Assembly (NCBI GenBank): GCA_937864115.1
Contig: CALMII010000049.1
Location: 1 to 44,046, forward strand
Direction of reading: 5' to 3'
Source: an uncultured Steroidobacter sp.
Lineage (GTDB): Bacteria; Pseudomonadota; Gammaproteobacteria; Steroidobacterales; Steroidobacteraceae
Length of the DNA: 44,046 nucleotides
Of the stretch, positions 1 through 8,301 are shown piece after piece. Each line of letters starts with the position of its first letter. Positions within the stretch are counted from its first letter, which is position 1. A program made the position numbers and the translations under genes. The notes beneath the pieces are model-generated. The model was not told where the DNA came from and ran no database searches. It saw only the letters and a program-made list of their open reading frames with translations.

Positions 1-147
1 TTCGTCGCGCCAGCGCTTTGCTTCCAGCTTCCTTCCGATTCCCGGTCGCCCGGGACACCGTTGCCTTCCGCTAACACCTGCCCATGTCGGCTGTGTAGAG
101 GACTTCCACCTCCAAATGAGTGCGCCCTGCCGGGCGCACAAAACAAA
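1..147. other. Window edge, no gene assigned
   Basis: No coding region with recognisable similarity is seen here. Reading frames are open only because of base composition. A perfect 8-bp hairpin lies at 120-139 (GTGCGCCC, 4-nt loop, GGGCGCAC), just before the terminator at 148-179. The stretch could be the 3' flank or the end of a gene that continues outside the window. Confidence 0.5.
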
Positions 148-179
148 AGCGCCCCGCCAGATGGCGGGGCGCTTTTTTT
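148..179. terminator. Bidirectional intrinsic terminator
   Basis: A perfect 11-bp stem (148-158 with 163-173) with a 4-nt loop is followed by seven T on the plus strand. It is preceded by AAAACAAAA, which reads TTTTGTTTT on the minus strand. It lies about 70 nt past the stop codon of the minus-strand fusion gene that ends at 250, so it probably ends that transcript and also any plus-strand transcript entering from the left. Confidence 0.85.
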
Positions 180-249
180 CCTGACCCTCTCTGAATCAGT
201 CGCCGGACTCGGAGTCTTTCTCCGGGCCCGGCGACCTCATCACGTTCCT

Positions 250-3200
250 CTAGTAGTGATCCGTGTAGCGACCGACCCGGCAGGTGTAGCCCGACGGCGG
301 CGGCGGCAGCACGAATGCTGAGGCCGGCGTTCCCTTCGGATGCGATGCCAGCGTTGTGGCTGCCCACACATTGAACGCAGCGCGATTCACGGTTGGCCAC
401 TGATGGCCGTGAGTCGACGAACACGCCACGTGCACGACATTGGACTGCGCACTGAAGTAGTTGGATCCCACCTGGGTACTCGGCCGATAGTCGGAGCACA
501 GGGTGCTGCCGCAGTACCAGATGTCGTTCGCACCACCCCAGACCGTGATCACGATCATCGGATCCAGCGTCGTGCGCAGCGGCAGCGGGCCGACGCGTCC
601 CTGGAAGATCTTGGTCGGATTGTTGATCACGGCCTGACGTCGCGCCGCAAATTCATCGGCGCCCGGATAGGCCGTCCCGTTGTCCTGGGTGACATACCAT
701 TCACCCGACAGCGGCAGACCGCCCGCCCAGAAGTCCGAATTGAACAGCAGTGCGCGATTGGTCATCGTGCCGCCCGAAGAAATACCGCCGAGGTACATGC
801 GCTTCGAGTCGACCGGGAAGCTCGCTGCCACGCAGCGTACGACCGCTTCGAGGAACTGGGAGTCCGGACCTTCGGCCGTCTTCCAGGGATCGCCGGCAGC
901 GGCGAAGACGCGACCTTCATTCCACGGATTCCAGTTCCAGCCGCCCGTCCCTGCCTGATTGCAGGTTCCGCCGTTGACGCTGGTCCCGGACCCGTTCGGA
1001 TCCTGACCCGCACAGCGACGCACCGGACCGATGATCAGGAAGCCGTTGCTGGAGAGCGCACCCATGCCGCCTCGTGCCCCCAGGTTTTCATTCGTCGACT
1101 CGACCGAACCGGTGAGCGAGACGAACACCGGGCGCGGTGTCGAGACATTCGAAGGCACGTTCAGCACGAACGCACGGGCCACACCGTTGTGCATGAAGCC
1201 CTGATTCACGCCGGCGCGCGCCGTGAATCCGCTCGGACAGCTTCCGGGCAACTGGTTGTTGCCGCCGCTACCGCCGTTCACCGTCACGAGGAGTTCCGGC
1301 CGGTTCGCCGTGTTGTCCGCGGAATTGAACGTGACCCGGTATTGATTGGCCGAGTCGACTGCCACACCGAAGGTCGCATGACCCAGGGTGCGCCGCGAAT
1401 TCACGTAGTCCGTGACGTTCCACTCGTAGTACTGCGGCGTGATGCCGACGGTCGTCGTCGCGATGGAAGACGTCGCATAGAAGTCCACGCCTGTTTCGGT
1501 ACTGGAATTGTTGTAAGTGACGTTCGCGCCACTCCAAGTCGTGGTCTTCGTTCCCGGCCACACCGAGACGGATTGTCCGGTGCCCGACGTGGCGTCGTGC
1601 CGACCGTACAACCGCAGCCGCGCCGACGTGATGTTGCCGGCAGGAATCGAATTGAGCGGGAACTGCAGGAACGATGCCCGCGTCAGGCCTTCCGCATCCG
1701 CGAGACGCGCCAGCAGGTTCACGTCGTACGCGTAGTTGGTTGCCGGTGAGCCGCTCTGTACATAGGTGTCAGAGTTCGAAGCGAGCGGGACGGTCGTTTC
1801 CGAGCCACCACCTCCGTTGCCCGCCATGATGATGACGAGTTCGGGACGGCTTGCCGCGTTGTCGGCGGAATTCAAGGTGACTCGATACTGGTTCGCAGAA
1901 TCCACGGCCAGGCCGAACGTCGCATGGCCCAGGGTGCGCCGCGAATTCACGTAGTCCGTCACGTTCCATTCGTAGTACTGCGGCGTGATGCCGACGGTCG
2001 TCGTCGCAATGGGGGACGACGCGTAGAAGTCCACACCCGTTTCGGTACTGGAATTGTTGTAGGTGACGTTCGCACCGCTCCAGGTCGTGGTCTTCGTTCC
2101 CGGCCACACCGAGACGGATTGTCCGGTGCCCGACGTGGCGTCATGCCGGCCGTACACCCGCAGCCGCGCGGACAGAATGGTGCCGGCGGGAATCGAATTC
2201 AGCGGGAACTGCAGGAACGATGCCCGTGTCAGGCCTTCCGCATCCGCGAGGCGCGCGAGCAGGTTCACGTCGTACGCGTAGTTGGTCGTCGGCGTACCGC
2301 TCTGCACGTACGTATCCGAACTGGACGCAATCGTGATGGTTTCACCCGAGCCACCACCGCCACCAACGTTCGCCTCCATCGTCGTCAGACCGCCGTTGAT
2401 GTTGAGCACCCACGTCCAGCCGTAGCCCATCAGGACGCGATTGCCATACACCACCGGGCCGCTGGCAGAACCATTCGGGAATCCGTCCGTCGGGGCCGGC
2501 ACATACGCGCCGCGTGCCGGCGACGCCTGCACTTCCCTGACGATGTTGCCGTTGGCGGCATTGAAAACGCGCAGTCGACCGTCCCACGCCGAGGCATACA
2601 TCAGCCCGTTGGCGTAGGCGATGCCGCCGAAGCCGCCGGCATCGAGCTGTCGGATCCAGATGGGTGTACCGGTCGCGGCATCGAGCGCCGCTGCTTCGGC
2701 CGTTGCCGGCACCGGATCGTTGCGACCGCCACCGATCGTCGAGGTGTTGCTGGTCACGTAGATGCGTCCGTCGCCATAGGCGGTCGACTGCATCACGCCG
2801 CCGATGGCGCTGGCGCGCCCCACCGGGGTATTCCAGATCGCCGCACCGGTGTCGCGGTCGAACGCACGATACGTGCCGTCCTTGCCGCCGACGCCGACCA
2901 TGCGGCGCCCGTTCGCAACGAACAGGTTCGGCGCAGCGCCCACGTCATAGTCGTAACGCAGTACGCCACCGAGCTGGTACACGTCGTTGGACCTGAACTG
3001 CTGGGCCCAGCGGATCGCACCGGTGTCGATATTGAACGCAACCAGCGAGTCCGAGTACGGACCGGCAGGATCGCGATAGGCCTGGCCGGTGCCGATATAG
3101 CCCGTGCGCGTGGACACATCGATCGCCGCGGTCGACCACACCGAAATGCCGCCGCCGCAGGACGCGCTCGGACACATGTTGGTGCTGTACGGCAGGATCG

Positions 3201-3777
3201 CGCCCGTCGTCGCATTCAGGAAGGCGACCCGACCGCGGAACATCGGCGTTGCAGGGATGAACACCTGGTACGAGCCCGTACCGATGATCAGGGTGTTGCC
3301 GACCACGATCGGCGAGGACGAGATGCGGCTGTTGGGCGACGTTTCGATCCGGGTCGTCCAGCGCACCGCGCCGTTCGCTCGGTCGAGCGCATACACATAC
3401 GAGTTGTTGCCGGCGACATAGACCGTGTCGCTAGTAACGAATGGCGAGGGCGAGAGCATCGTCGTCTGCGGACGCACGCGCCACAGCACGACGCCATCGC
3501 TGACGCGCACTGCCTTCACATAGCCTGAGAAGTCCGAGTAGTAAGCCACACCGTCGACCACGGTCGGTGTACCAGTGATGCCGCCATCGGTGGTACGACG
3601 CACGACATTGAGCGTCGAGACGTTGGAGGTCGAGATCTGTGTGTCGCTGGTAGCTCGTGAATTGTCGTAATTCTTGCCGAACATCGGCCAGTTCTCAGCA
3701 GCTGTGGCCGGACTCATCATTCCGGACACACTGAGACCCACCGCGGCAATACATGCCAGTGTCCTCAACTGTTTCAT
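250..3777 (-). CDS. Secreted PVADH-like propeller / 2x DNRLRE / OPH-like hydrolase fusion
   Basis: 1175 aa. Signal peptide about 1-26 (ends ATAA/E), then a PQQ-type beta-propeller about 27-470 resembling PVA dehydrogenase (blade motifs GGGISVWS, YSDSLVAF, DTGAIRW). Two near-identical DNRLRE/CBM96-like beta-sandwich modules follow (about 478-652 and 658-835) after Gly-rich linkers. The end, about 845-1175, is an oxidised-PVA hydrolase-like serine hydrolase with motif GISSGG (predicted nucleophile Ser1000), a likely acid in GGANDIW and His in THGHQW. No CxxCH heme site is present, unlike classical PVADH, so an external electron acceptor is needed. Start at 3777 is supported by GAGG 8 nt upstream. 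It is a paralogue of the gene at 4813-8007, including its leader. Predicted role, inferred: oxidising polymer hydroxyls and hydrolysing the resulting beta-diketones outside the cytoplasm. Confidence 0.85.
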   Translation of the reverse strand: MKQLRTLACIAAVGLSVSGMMSPATAAENWPMFGKNYDNSRATSDTQISTSNVSTLNVVRRTTDGGITGTPTVVDGVAYYSDFSGYVKAVRVSDGVVLWRVRPQTTMLSPSPFVTSDTVYVAGNNSYVYALDRANGAVRWTTRIETSPNSRISSSPIVVGNTLIIGTGSYQVFIPATPMFRGRVAFLNATTGAILPYSTNMCPSASCGGGISVWSTAAIDVSTRTGYIGTGQAYRDPAGPYSDSLVAFNIDTGAIRWAQQFRSNDVYQLGGVLRYDYDVGAAPNLFVANGRRMVGVGGKDGTYRAFDRDTGAAIWNTPVGRASAIGGVMQSTAYGDGRIYVTSNTSTIGGGRNDPVPATAEAAALDAATGTPIWIRQLDAGGFGGIAYANGLMYASAWDGRLRVFNAANGNIVREVQASPARGAYVPAPTDGFPNGSASGPVVYGNRVLMGYGWTWVLNINGGLTTMEANVGGGGGSGETITIASSSDTYVQSGTPTTNYAYDVNLLARLADAEGLTRASFLQFPLNSIPAGTILSARLRVYGRHDATSGTGQSVSVWPGTKTTTWSGANVTYNNSSTETGVDFYASSPIATTTVGITPQYYEWNVTDYVNSRRTLGHATFGLAVDSANQYRVTLNSADNAASRPELVIIMAGNGGGGSETTVPLASNSDTYVQSGSPATNYAYDVNLLARLADAEGLTRASFLQFPLNSIPAGNITSARLRLYGRHDATSGTGQSVSVWPGTKTTTWSGANVTYNNSSTETGVDFYATSSIATTTVGITPQYYEWNVTDYVNSRRTLGHATFGVAVDSANQYRVTFNSADNTANRPELLVTVNGGSGGNNQLPGSCPSGFTARAGVNQGFMHNGVARAFVLNVPSNVSTPRPVFVSLTGSVESTNENLGARGGMGALSSNGFLIIGPVRRCAGQDPNGSGTSVNGGTCNQAGTGGWNWNPWNEGRVFAAAGDPWKTAEGPDSQFLEAVVRCVAASFPVDSKRMYLGGISSGGTMTNRALLFNSDFWAGGLPLSGEWYVTQDNGTAYPGADEFAARRQAVINNPTKIFQGRVGPLPLRTTLDPMIVITVWGGANDIWYCGSTLCSDYRPSTQVGSNYFSAQSNVVHVACSSTHGHQWPTVNRAAFNVWAATTLASHPKGTPASAFVLPPPPSGYTCRVGRYTDHY
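1285..1790 (-). repeat. Direct repeat copy 1 (DNRLRE module)
   Basis: Encodes the second DNRLRE module of the fusion protein. It is closely similar at DNA level to 1831-2336, offset by 546 bp (182 codons), with scattered substitutions. This indicates recent in-frame duplication of one module. Confidence 0.85.
1831..2336 (-). repeat. Direct repeat copy 2 (DNRLRE module)
   Basis: Partner of 1285-1790 and encodes the first DNRLRE module. The paralogous gene at 4813-8007 has only one, more diverged, module at the same position. Confidence 0.85.
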
Positions 3778-3842
3778 GGGTGATCCTCAAAGATTCTTCG
3801 CAGATAATTGGCTGCGAACCGGGCGAGCGTGCCCTGCTCACT

Positions 3843-3873
3843 CGCGGAAAAGCGTTCCCCCGGAACTTCCGCG
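3843..3873 (-). promoter_or_regulatory. Nested leader hairpin, fusion gene 1
   Basis: Outer arms CGCGGAA (3843-3849) and TTCCGCG (3867-3873) enclose an inner hairpin, GTTCC-CCC-GGAAC (3854-3866). It lies 66-96 nt upstream of the start codon of the 250-3777 gene. The same element precedes the paralogue at 8093-8123, where the outer arms changed together to CGCGGAG/CTCCGCG. This argues for selection on the structure. It could be a leader RNA structure or an operator. Confidence 0.6.
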
Positions 3874-3879
3874 ATGCCA

Positions 3880-3913
3880 CAGTGCGATCGCATAACTGTT
3901 ACGAAGCGCACTG
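3880..3913 (-). promoter_or_regulatory. Second dyad, fusion gene 1
   Basis: Arms CAGTGCG (3880-3886) and CGCACTG (3907-3913) flank a conserved centre, TCGCATAACTGTTACGA, that itself holds TAAC-T-GTTA. The paralogous upstream region (8127-8164) keeps the centre but has different, still complementary arms. This is a likely operator or RNA hairpin. The rest of the 387-nt gap (3778-4164) holds the presumed promoter and the terminator-like hairpin at 4112-4140, with no gene seen. Confidence 0.5.
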
Positions 3914-4111
3914 CGCCCGGAAGTATGCGGTGTCGATTGAGCACCCCCGTGTCAATTCGCGCACATCGGATATCAGCTTTCCGATTCGCCGCGATTCAGG
4001 GGTTGTCGCAATAAAGACTACGACATGAAGGCAGGCATGACGCCAAGTGGGATTATGTCTCGCTGCCGGCGGCGCCCTCCTGCGCCCGATACGTCATTTC
4101 TTCTGACGTCA

Positions 4112-4140
4112 CACCCAGGCGCCGTTCAGGCGCCTGGGTG
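4112..4140. terminator. Hairpin after cohesin/PEP-CTERM gene
   Basis: A 12-bp perfect stem (4112-4123 with 4129-4140) with a 5-nt loop lies 25 nt beyond the stop of the minus-strand gene 4165-4782. No T-run follows on that strand, so termination strength is uncertain. A second palindrome, ACGTCA-N7-TGACGT (4091-4109), lies directly beside it. Confidence 0.55.
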
Positions 4141-4164
4141 ATTTCACAAAATACCTTCAATCAA

Positions 4165-4782
4165 TCACGCGTTGACAGGCTCTGCCGTCTTTCGCTTCCG
4201 CCGGGCAACGAGCGAGCCTGCGAGGCCTGCCAGCAGCAGACCGAACGAGGCGGGTTCGGGCACGGATGTCGATGGTGCGTTGACCAGCAGACTGCCGTTG
4301 CTGACGTCCCACGACTCATACTGGAGAAGGCCGTCGTAGCCCCAGAGGTCTCCTCCCGTAATCGAAATCGCGGCCAGGCCTAGATCCAGTGCCGAAAAGT
4401 CGAGAGAGAAAAGCCGGAACTCCGACTGGCCGACTTGGTTCGACAGCAGACCCGCGAGCGAAAATTCAAAGATGTTCGCGGAACCCGCCGTTGAACTGAA
4501 ATCCGCCCCGGAATTGAGCGGACCATCGAGGAAGGTATCGAATCTTACGTTCGTGAGCGACAGCAATGGCGCGTCCCACGCAAGGTTCAGATCGTAGGCA
4601 CCGACGAACCCGCCATCGAGACCACTCACCATCACATCGACGCTGGCGGTGCCTCCCTGCGTGACCGATGCACTGGCCGGCACGACGCTCAACATGGGAA
4701 TGGCATTCGCCACACCGGTGCTGGCAGCAAGGATCGCGCAGCTCAGCAGGATCCGGTTGGTCAACTTGGTCTTTGCTTTCAT
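4165..4782 (-). CDS. Cohesin-like PEP-CTERM surface protein
   Basis: 205 aa. Signal peptide about 1-27. Residues about 28-165 form a beta-rich cohesin-type domain (GTASVDVMVSGL, FVGAYDLNLAWD, ISITGGDLWGYDG). A classic PEP-CTERM sorting tail covers about 174-205: VPEP, a hydrophobic helix, then RRKRK. PEP-CTERM tails are recognised by an exosortase (none in this window) and tie the protein to the cell envelope. The gene starts 30 nt after the stop of the dockerin-bearing fusion enzyme (4813-8007) on the same strand, so the two are almost certainly co-transcribed. GGAG 9 nt upstream supports the start. Inferred role: cell-surface receptor for the neighbouring dockerin enzyme. The cohesin assignment comes from fold-like sequence pattern only and binding is not shown. 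Confidence 0.75.
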   Translation of the reverse strand: MKAKTKLTNRILLSCAILAASTGVANAIPMLSVVPASASVTQGGTASVDVMVSGLDGGFVGAYDLNLAWDAPLLSLTNVRFDTFLDGPLNSGADFSSTAGSANIFEFSLAGLLSNQVGQSEFRLFSLDFSALDLGLAAISITGGDLWGYDGLLQYESWDVSNGSLLVNAPSTSVPEPASFGLLLAGLAGSLVARRKRKTAEPVNA

Positions 4783-4812
4783 GGTATTTGCTCCGTTTCA
4801 GAATTCATCGCG

Positions 4813-7800
4813 TTACTGGGCAGCGCAACCGGGACGGTCGCACTTCAGCGAGCAGGCACGCGCGTCGCCGACATCGATCATGCCGTTGCGATTTGCGTCG
4901 CGCAGATCCCGGGGGCCTGACGCCGGCTGATTGCGGGCGGCCGTGATCAACGCGATGTCGTTGCTGTCGATATCGCCGTCAGCATCGATCGAGCAGACAC
5001 GCTCGTAGTGATCGATGTACGGACCGATCCGGCAGGTGTAGCCCGCAGGGGGCGGCGGCAGCACGAATGCGGAGGCCGGCGTTCCCTTCGGATGCGATGC
5101 CAGTGTGGTGGCAGCCCACGTATTGAATGCAGCGCGATTCACGGTTGGCCACTGATGGCCGTGAGTCGACGAACACGCCACGTGCACGACATTGGGTTGC
5201 GCACTGAAGTAGTTCGACGCCACCTGCGTGCTCGGCCGATAGTCGGCACACAGGGTAAGGCCGCCGTCGCAGCTCCACACGTCGTTCGTGCCGCCCCAGA
5301 CCGTGATCACGACCATCGGATCCAGCGATGCGCGCAGCGGCAGCGGGCCGACGCGTCCCTGGAAGATCTTGGTCGGATCGTCGATCACCGCCTGGCGCCG
5401 CGCCGCGAACTCGTCGGCACCCGGATAGGCCGTGCCGTCGTCGCGAGTGACGTACCACTCACCCGAGATCGGCAGACCGCCCGCCCAGAAGTCCGAGTTG
5501 AACAGCAGCGCACGATTGGTCATCGTGCCGCCCGACGAAATGCCGCCGAGGTACATACGCTTCGAATCGACCGGGAAGCGCTTCGCCACGCAGCGTGCGA
5601 CGGCTTCGAGGAACTCGGAGTCCGGACCTTCGCCAGTCTTCCACTGCTCACCGGCAGCACCGAACGCGCGACCCTCGTTCCACGGATTCCAGTTCCAGCC
5701 GCCCGTACCCGGCTGATTGCAGGTTCCGCCGCCGATGTTGGTCCCACCACCGTTCGGATCCTGACCGGCACAGCGACGCACCGGACCGATGACCAGGAAG
5801 CCATCATTGGTGAGCGCACCGGCGCCGCCACGTGCGCCGAGATTCTCGTTCGTCGATTCGACCGAACCGGTGAGCGAGACGAACATCGGACGCGGCGTCG
5901 AGACGTTCTGGGGAACGTTCAGTACGAACCCGCGCGCCACACCGTTGTGAATGAAGCCCTGATTGACGCCGGCCCGCGGCGTGAACCCGGCCGGACAGCT
6001 GCCTTCCATGCTGCCGGGCGGCAGTTCGGGATCGGGCTCGCTGGTGCCGCCCGTGCTCACCGTCACGACGAGTTCCGGCCGGTTCGCAGCGTTGTCCGCG
6101 GAATTGAAGGTGACCCGGTACGTGTGCCCGTAGTCAACCGCGACACCGAACGTTGCATGACCCAGTGCCCGGCGTGAATCGACGTAGCCGGTCACATCCC
6201 ACTCGTAGTACTGCGGCGTGATGCCGATGAGGGCGTTCGCGATGGGGCTGGTCAGGTAGAAATCGACGCCCGTTACCACGTTGGAGTTGTTGTAGATGAC
6301 ATCCGCGCCATTCCACGGCGTCGAAAGGGTACCGGGCCACACCGACACGGGCTGTCCCGTTCCGGTCGGCGCATCATGACGACCATACAGCCGCAGACGG
6401 GCCGAAGTGACCGTACCTGCCGGAATCGTCGCCAGCGGAAACTGCAGGAATGACGCCCGCGTCAGCCCTTCCGCATCCGCGAGTCGCGCCAGCAGGAACT
6501 CATTGGAGTTGTAGCTCGTCGTCGGCGTACCGCTCTGAACATAGGTGTCCGCATTCGACGCCAGCGTGACTGTCTGCGTCTCGCCACCGCCACCGGAAAC
6601 CAGCTCCATGGTCGCCAGACCACCGCTGATGTTGAGCACCCACGTCCAGCCATAGCCCATCAGCACGCGATCGCCGTACACGACCGGGCCGCCCGCCGAA
6701 CCATTGGGGAATCCATCGGTCGGTGCTGCCACGTACACGCCGCGCGACGGCGACACCTGCACTTCCTTGATGATGTTGCCGTTGGCGGCATTGAACACCC
6801 GCAGCCGACCGTCCCACGCCGAGGCATACATCAGCCCGTTGGCGTAGGCGACGCCGCCGAAACCGCCGGCATCGAGCTGCTTGATCCACAACGGCGTACC
6901 GGTCGCGGCATCGAGCGCCAGCGCTTCGGCCGTTGCCGGCACCGGATCGTTGCGACCGCCACCGATCGTCGAGGTGTTGCTGGTCACATAGATGCGGCCA
7001 TCGCCGTACGCGGTCGACTGCATCACGCCGCCGATGGGACTGCCGCGTCCGACCGGAGTGCTCCAGATCGGCGCGCCAGTATCGCGATCGAATGCGCGAT
7101 AGGTGCCATCCTTGCCGCCGACACCGACCATGCGACGGTCATCCGCGACGAACAGATTCGGTGCAGCGCCCACGTCGTAGTCGTAGCGCAGTACGCCACC
7201 GAGCTGGTACACGTCGTTGGCCAGGAACTGCTGCGACCAGCGAATCGCGCCCGTGTCGATATCGAACGCAACCAGCGAGTCCGAGTACGGACCAGCGGGA
7301 TCGCGATAGGCCTGACCGGTACCGATGTAGCCCGTGCGCGTCGCCACATCGACAGCCGCCGTCGACCACACCGAGATGCCGCCGCCGCAGCTCGCTTCGG
7401 GACACATGTTGGTGCTGTACGGCAGGATCGCGCCCGTCGTTGCATTCAGGAAGACGACGCGCCCACGGAACATCGGCGTCGCCGGGATGAACACCTGATA
7501 GGAGCCCGTACCGATCATCAAGGTGTTGCCGACCACGATCGGCGAGGACGAGATGCGGCTGTTCGGCGAGGTTTCGATCCGCGTCGTCCAGCGCACCGCG
7601 CCATCGAGGCGATTCAGCGCATACACATAGGAGTTGTTGCCGGCGACATAGACCATGTCGTCGGTGACGAATGGCGACGGCGAGAGCATCGTCGTCTGCG
7701 GACGCACGCGCCACAGCACGGCGCCGTCATGCACACGCACGGCCTTTACATAACCGGAGAAGTCGGAGTAGTACGCCACGCCGTCGACGACGGTCGGCGT

Positions 7801-8007
7801 GCCGCTGATGCCGCCATCGGCCTCGCGACGTACGACACCGAGCGTCGAAACATTGGATGCAGAGATCAGAGTGTCGGCCGTGGCCCGCGAATTCTCATAG
7901 TTCTTGCCGAACATGGGCCAGTTCTCGGCGGCCGTGGCCGGGCTCACAAGGCCGGACACGCCGAGACCCAGCGTGGCAAGGCATGCCAGCGTTCTCAACT
8001 GTTTCAT
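4813..8007 (-). CDS. Secreted PVADH-like / DNRLRE / OPH-like fusion with C-terminal dockerin
   Basis: 1064 aa from ATG at 8007, chosen because the signal peptide MKQLRTLACLATLGLG starts there with GAGG 7 nt upstream. The frame is open to 8274 but the extra 89 residues look non-coding. Order: signal peptide 1-26, PQQ-type propeller about 27-470, one DNRLRE/CBM96-like module about 478-655, linker rich in P/E/G, OPH-like hydrolase about 677-1000 (GISSGG, predicted nucleophile Ser824; GGTNDVW; THGHQW). Residues 1004-1064 hold two calcium-loop repeats typical of type I dockerins (DADGDIDSND and DANRNGMIDVGD) with several Cys. No heme motif. The paralogue at 250-3777 stops exactly where this dockerin begins. 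First gene of an operon with the cohesin/PEP-CTERM gene. Inferred role: a surface-docked polymer oxidase and hydrolase. Confidence 0.87.
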   Translation of the reverse strand: MKQLRTLACLATLGLGVSGLVSPATAAENWPMFGKNYENSRATADTLISASNVSTLGVVRREADGGISGTPTVVDGVAYYSDFSGYVKAVRVHDGAVLWRVRPQTTMLSPSPFVTDDMVYVAGNNSYVYALNRLDGAVRWTTRIETSPNSRISSSPIVVGNTLMIGTGSYQVFIPATPMFRGRVVFLNATTGAILPYSTNMCPEASCGGGISVWSTAAVDVATRTGYIGTGQAYRDPAGPYSDSLVAFDIDTGAIRWSQQFLANDVYQLGGVLRYDYDVGAAPNLFVADDRRMVGVGGKDGTYRAFDRDTGAPIWSTPVGRGSPIGGVMQSTAYGDGRIYVTSNTSTIGGGRNDPVPATAEALALDAATGTPLWIKQLDAGGFGGVAYANGLMYASAWDGRLRVFNAANGNIIKEVQVSPSRGVYVAAPTDGFPNGSAGGPVVYGDRVLMGYGWTWVLNISGGLATMELVSGGGGETQTVTLASNADTYVQSGTPTTSYNSNEFLLARLADAEGLTRASFLQFPLATIPAGTVTSARLRLYGRHDAPTGTGQPVSVWPGTLSTPWNGADVIYNNSNVVTGVDFYLTSPIANALIGITPQYYEWDVTGYVDSRRALGHATFGVAVDYGHTYRVTFNSADNAANRPELVVTVSTGGTSEPDPELPPGSMEGSCPAGFTPRAGVNQGFIHNGVARGFVLNVPQNVSTPRPMFVSLTGSVESTNENLGARGGAGALTNDGFLVIGPVRRCAGQDPNGGGTNIGGGTCNQPGTGGWNWNPWNEGRAFGAAGEQWKTGEGPDSEFLEAVARCVAKRFPVDSKRMYLGGISSGGTMTNRALLFNSDFWAGGLPISGEWYVTRDDGTAYPGADEFAARRQAVIDDPTKIFQGRVGPLPLRASLDPMVVITVWGGTNDVWSCDGGLTLCADYRPSTQVASNYFSAQPNVVHVACSSTHGHQWPTVNRAAFNTWAATTLASHPKGTPASAFVLPPPPAGYTCRIGPYIDHYERVCSIDADGDIDSNDIALITAARNQPASGPRDLRDANRNGMIDVGDARACSLKCDRPGCAAQ

Positions 8008-8092
8008 GATCAACCTCAAGGATTCTTCGATTTTTCGTAGAACATTTTTTTGTTCTTGGAGCGGACCGGGCGAGCGCTGCGTCCTGCTCACT

Positions 8093-8123
8093 CGCGGAGA
8101 GACGTTCCCCCGGAACCTCCGCG
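8093..8123 (-). promoter_or_regulatory. Nested leader hairpin, fusion gene 2
   Basis: Outer arms CGCGGAG (8093-8099) and CTCCGCG (8117-8123) enclose GTTCC-CCC-GGAAC (8104-8116), 86-116 nt upstream of the start at 8007. It is homologous to 3843-3873 with a compensatory A-T to G-C pair change in the outer stem. Confidence 0.6.
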
Positions 8124-8126
8124 AAC

Positions 8127-8164
8127 CACGGTGCTGTCGCATAACTGTTACGACATGCACCGTG
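8127..8164 (-). promoter_or_regulatory. Second dyad, fusion gene 2
   Basis: Arms CACGGTGC (8127-8134) and GCACCGTG (8157-8164) are extended inward by TGTCG/CGACA around the conserved TAAC-T-GTTA centre. Counterpart of 3880-3913. The arms differ between the two loci yet pair perfectly in each. Confidence 0.55.
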
Positions 8165-8174
8165 TTGGGGAGTA

Positions 8175-8190
8175 TGTGACGGCCGTCACA
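8175..8190. promoter_or_regulatory. Perfect CRP-type binding site
   Basis: TGTGACGGCCGTCACA is a perfect 16-bp palindrome that matches the CRP/Vfr consensus TGTGA-N6-TCACA. It lies about 170 nt upstream of the dockerin-fusion start (8007). The homologous stretch upstream of the other fusion gene (around 3925-3945) lacks it. This suggests cAMP-CRP control of the dockerin/cohesin operon. Strand of action is inferred from position. Confidence 0.65.
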
Positions 8191-8245
8191 GGTGCTGCGC
8201 GTCAATTCATGAGCAACCGATATCAGTTTTCCGAATCGACGCGAC

Positions 8246-8278
8246 GCGCATGTGCGTTCGTCCGGAACGCACATGCGC
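8246..8278. terminator. Hairpin downstream of FKBP gene
   Basis: Perfect 14-bp arms (8246-8259 with 8265-8278) and a 5-nt loop lie 24-56 nt beyond the FKBP stop at 8302. There is no T-run, so it may be a weak or factor-assisted terminator separating FKBP from the fusion-gene promoter. Confidence 0.5.
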
Positions 8279-8301
8279 TGATACGCACTTCTTCCAACTC
8301 A

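Noticed and set aside
1285..2336. Direct repeats considered as a CRISPR or mobile element
   Set aside because: They are two long in-frame copies of a protein module with no spacers, transposase or terminal inverted repeats.
340..3528. Long plus-strand reading frames opposite the first fusion gene (469 and 534 codons)
   Set aside because: Arg/His-rich shadow translations of a GC-rich gene. The minus strand encodes a coherent signal peptide and domains.
8008..8274. N-terminal extension of the dockerin fusion to 8274
   Set aside because: It would run through the leader hairpins and CRP site. The true signal peptide and ribosome binding site lie at 8007.
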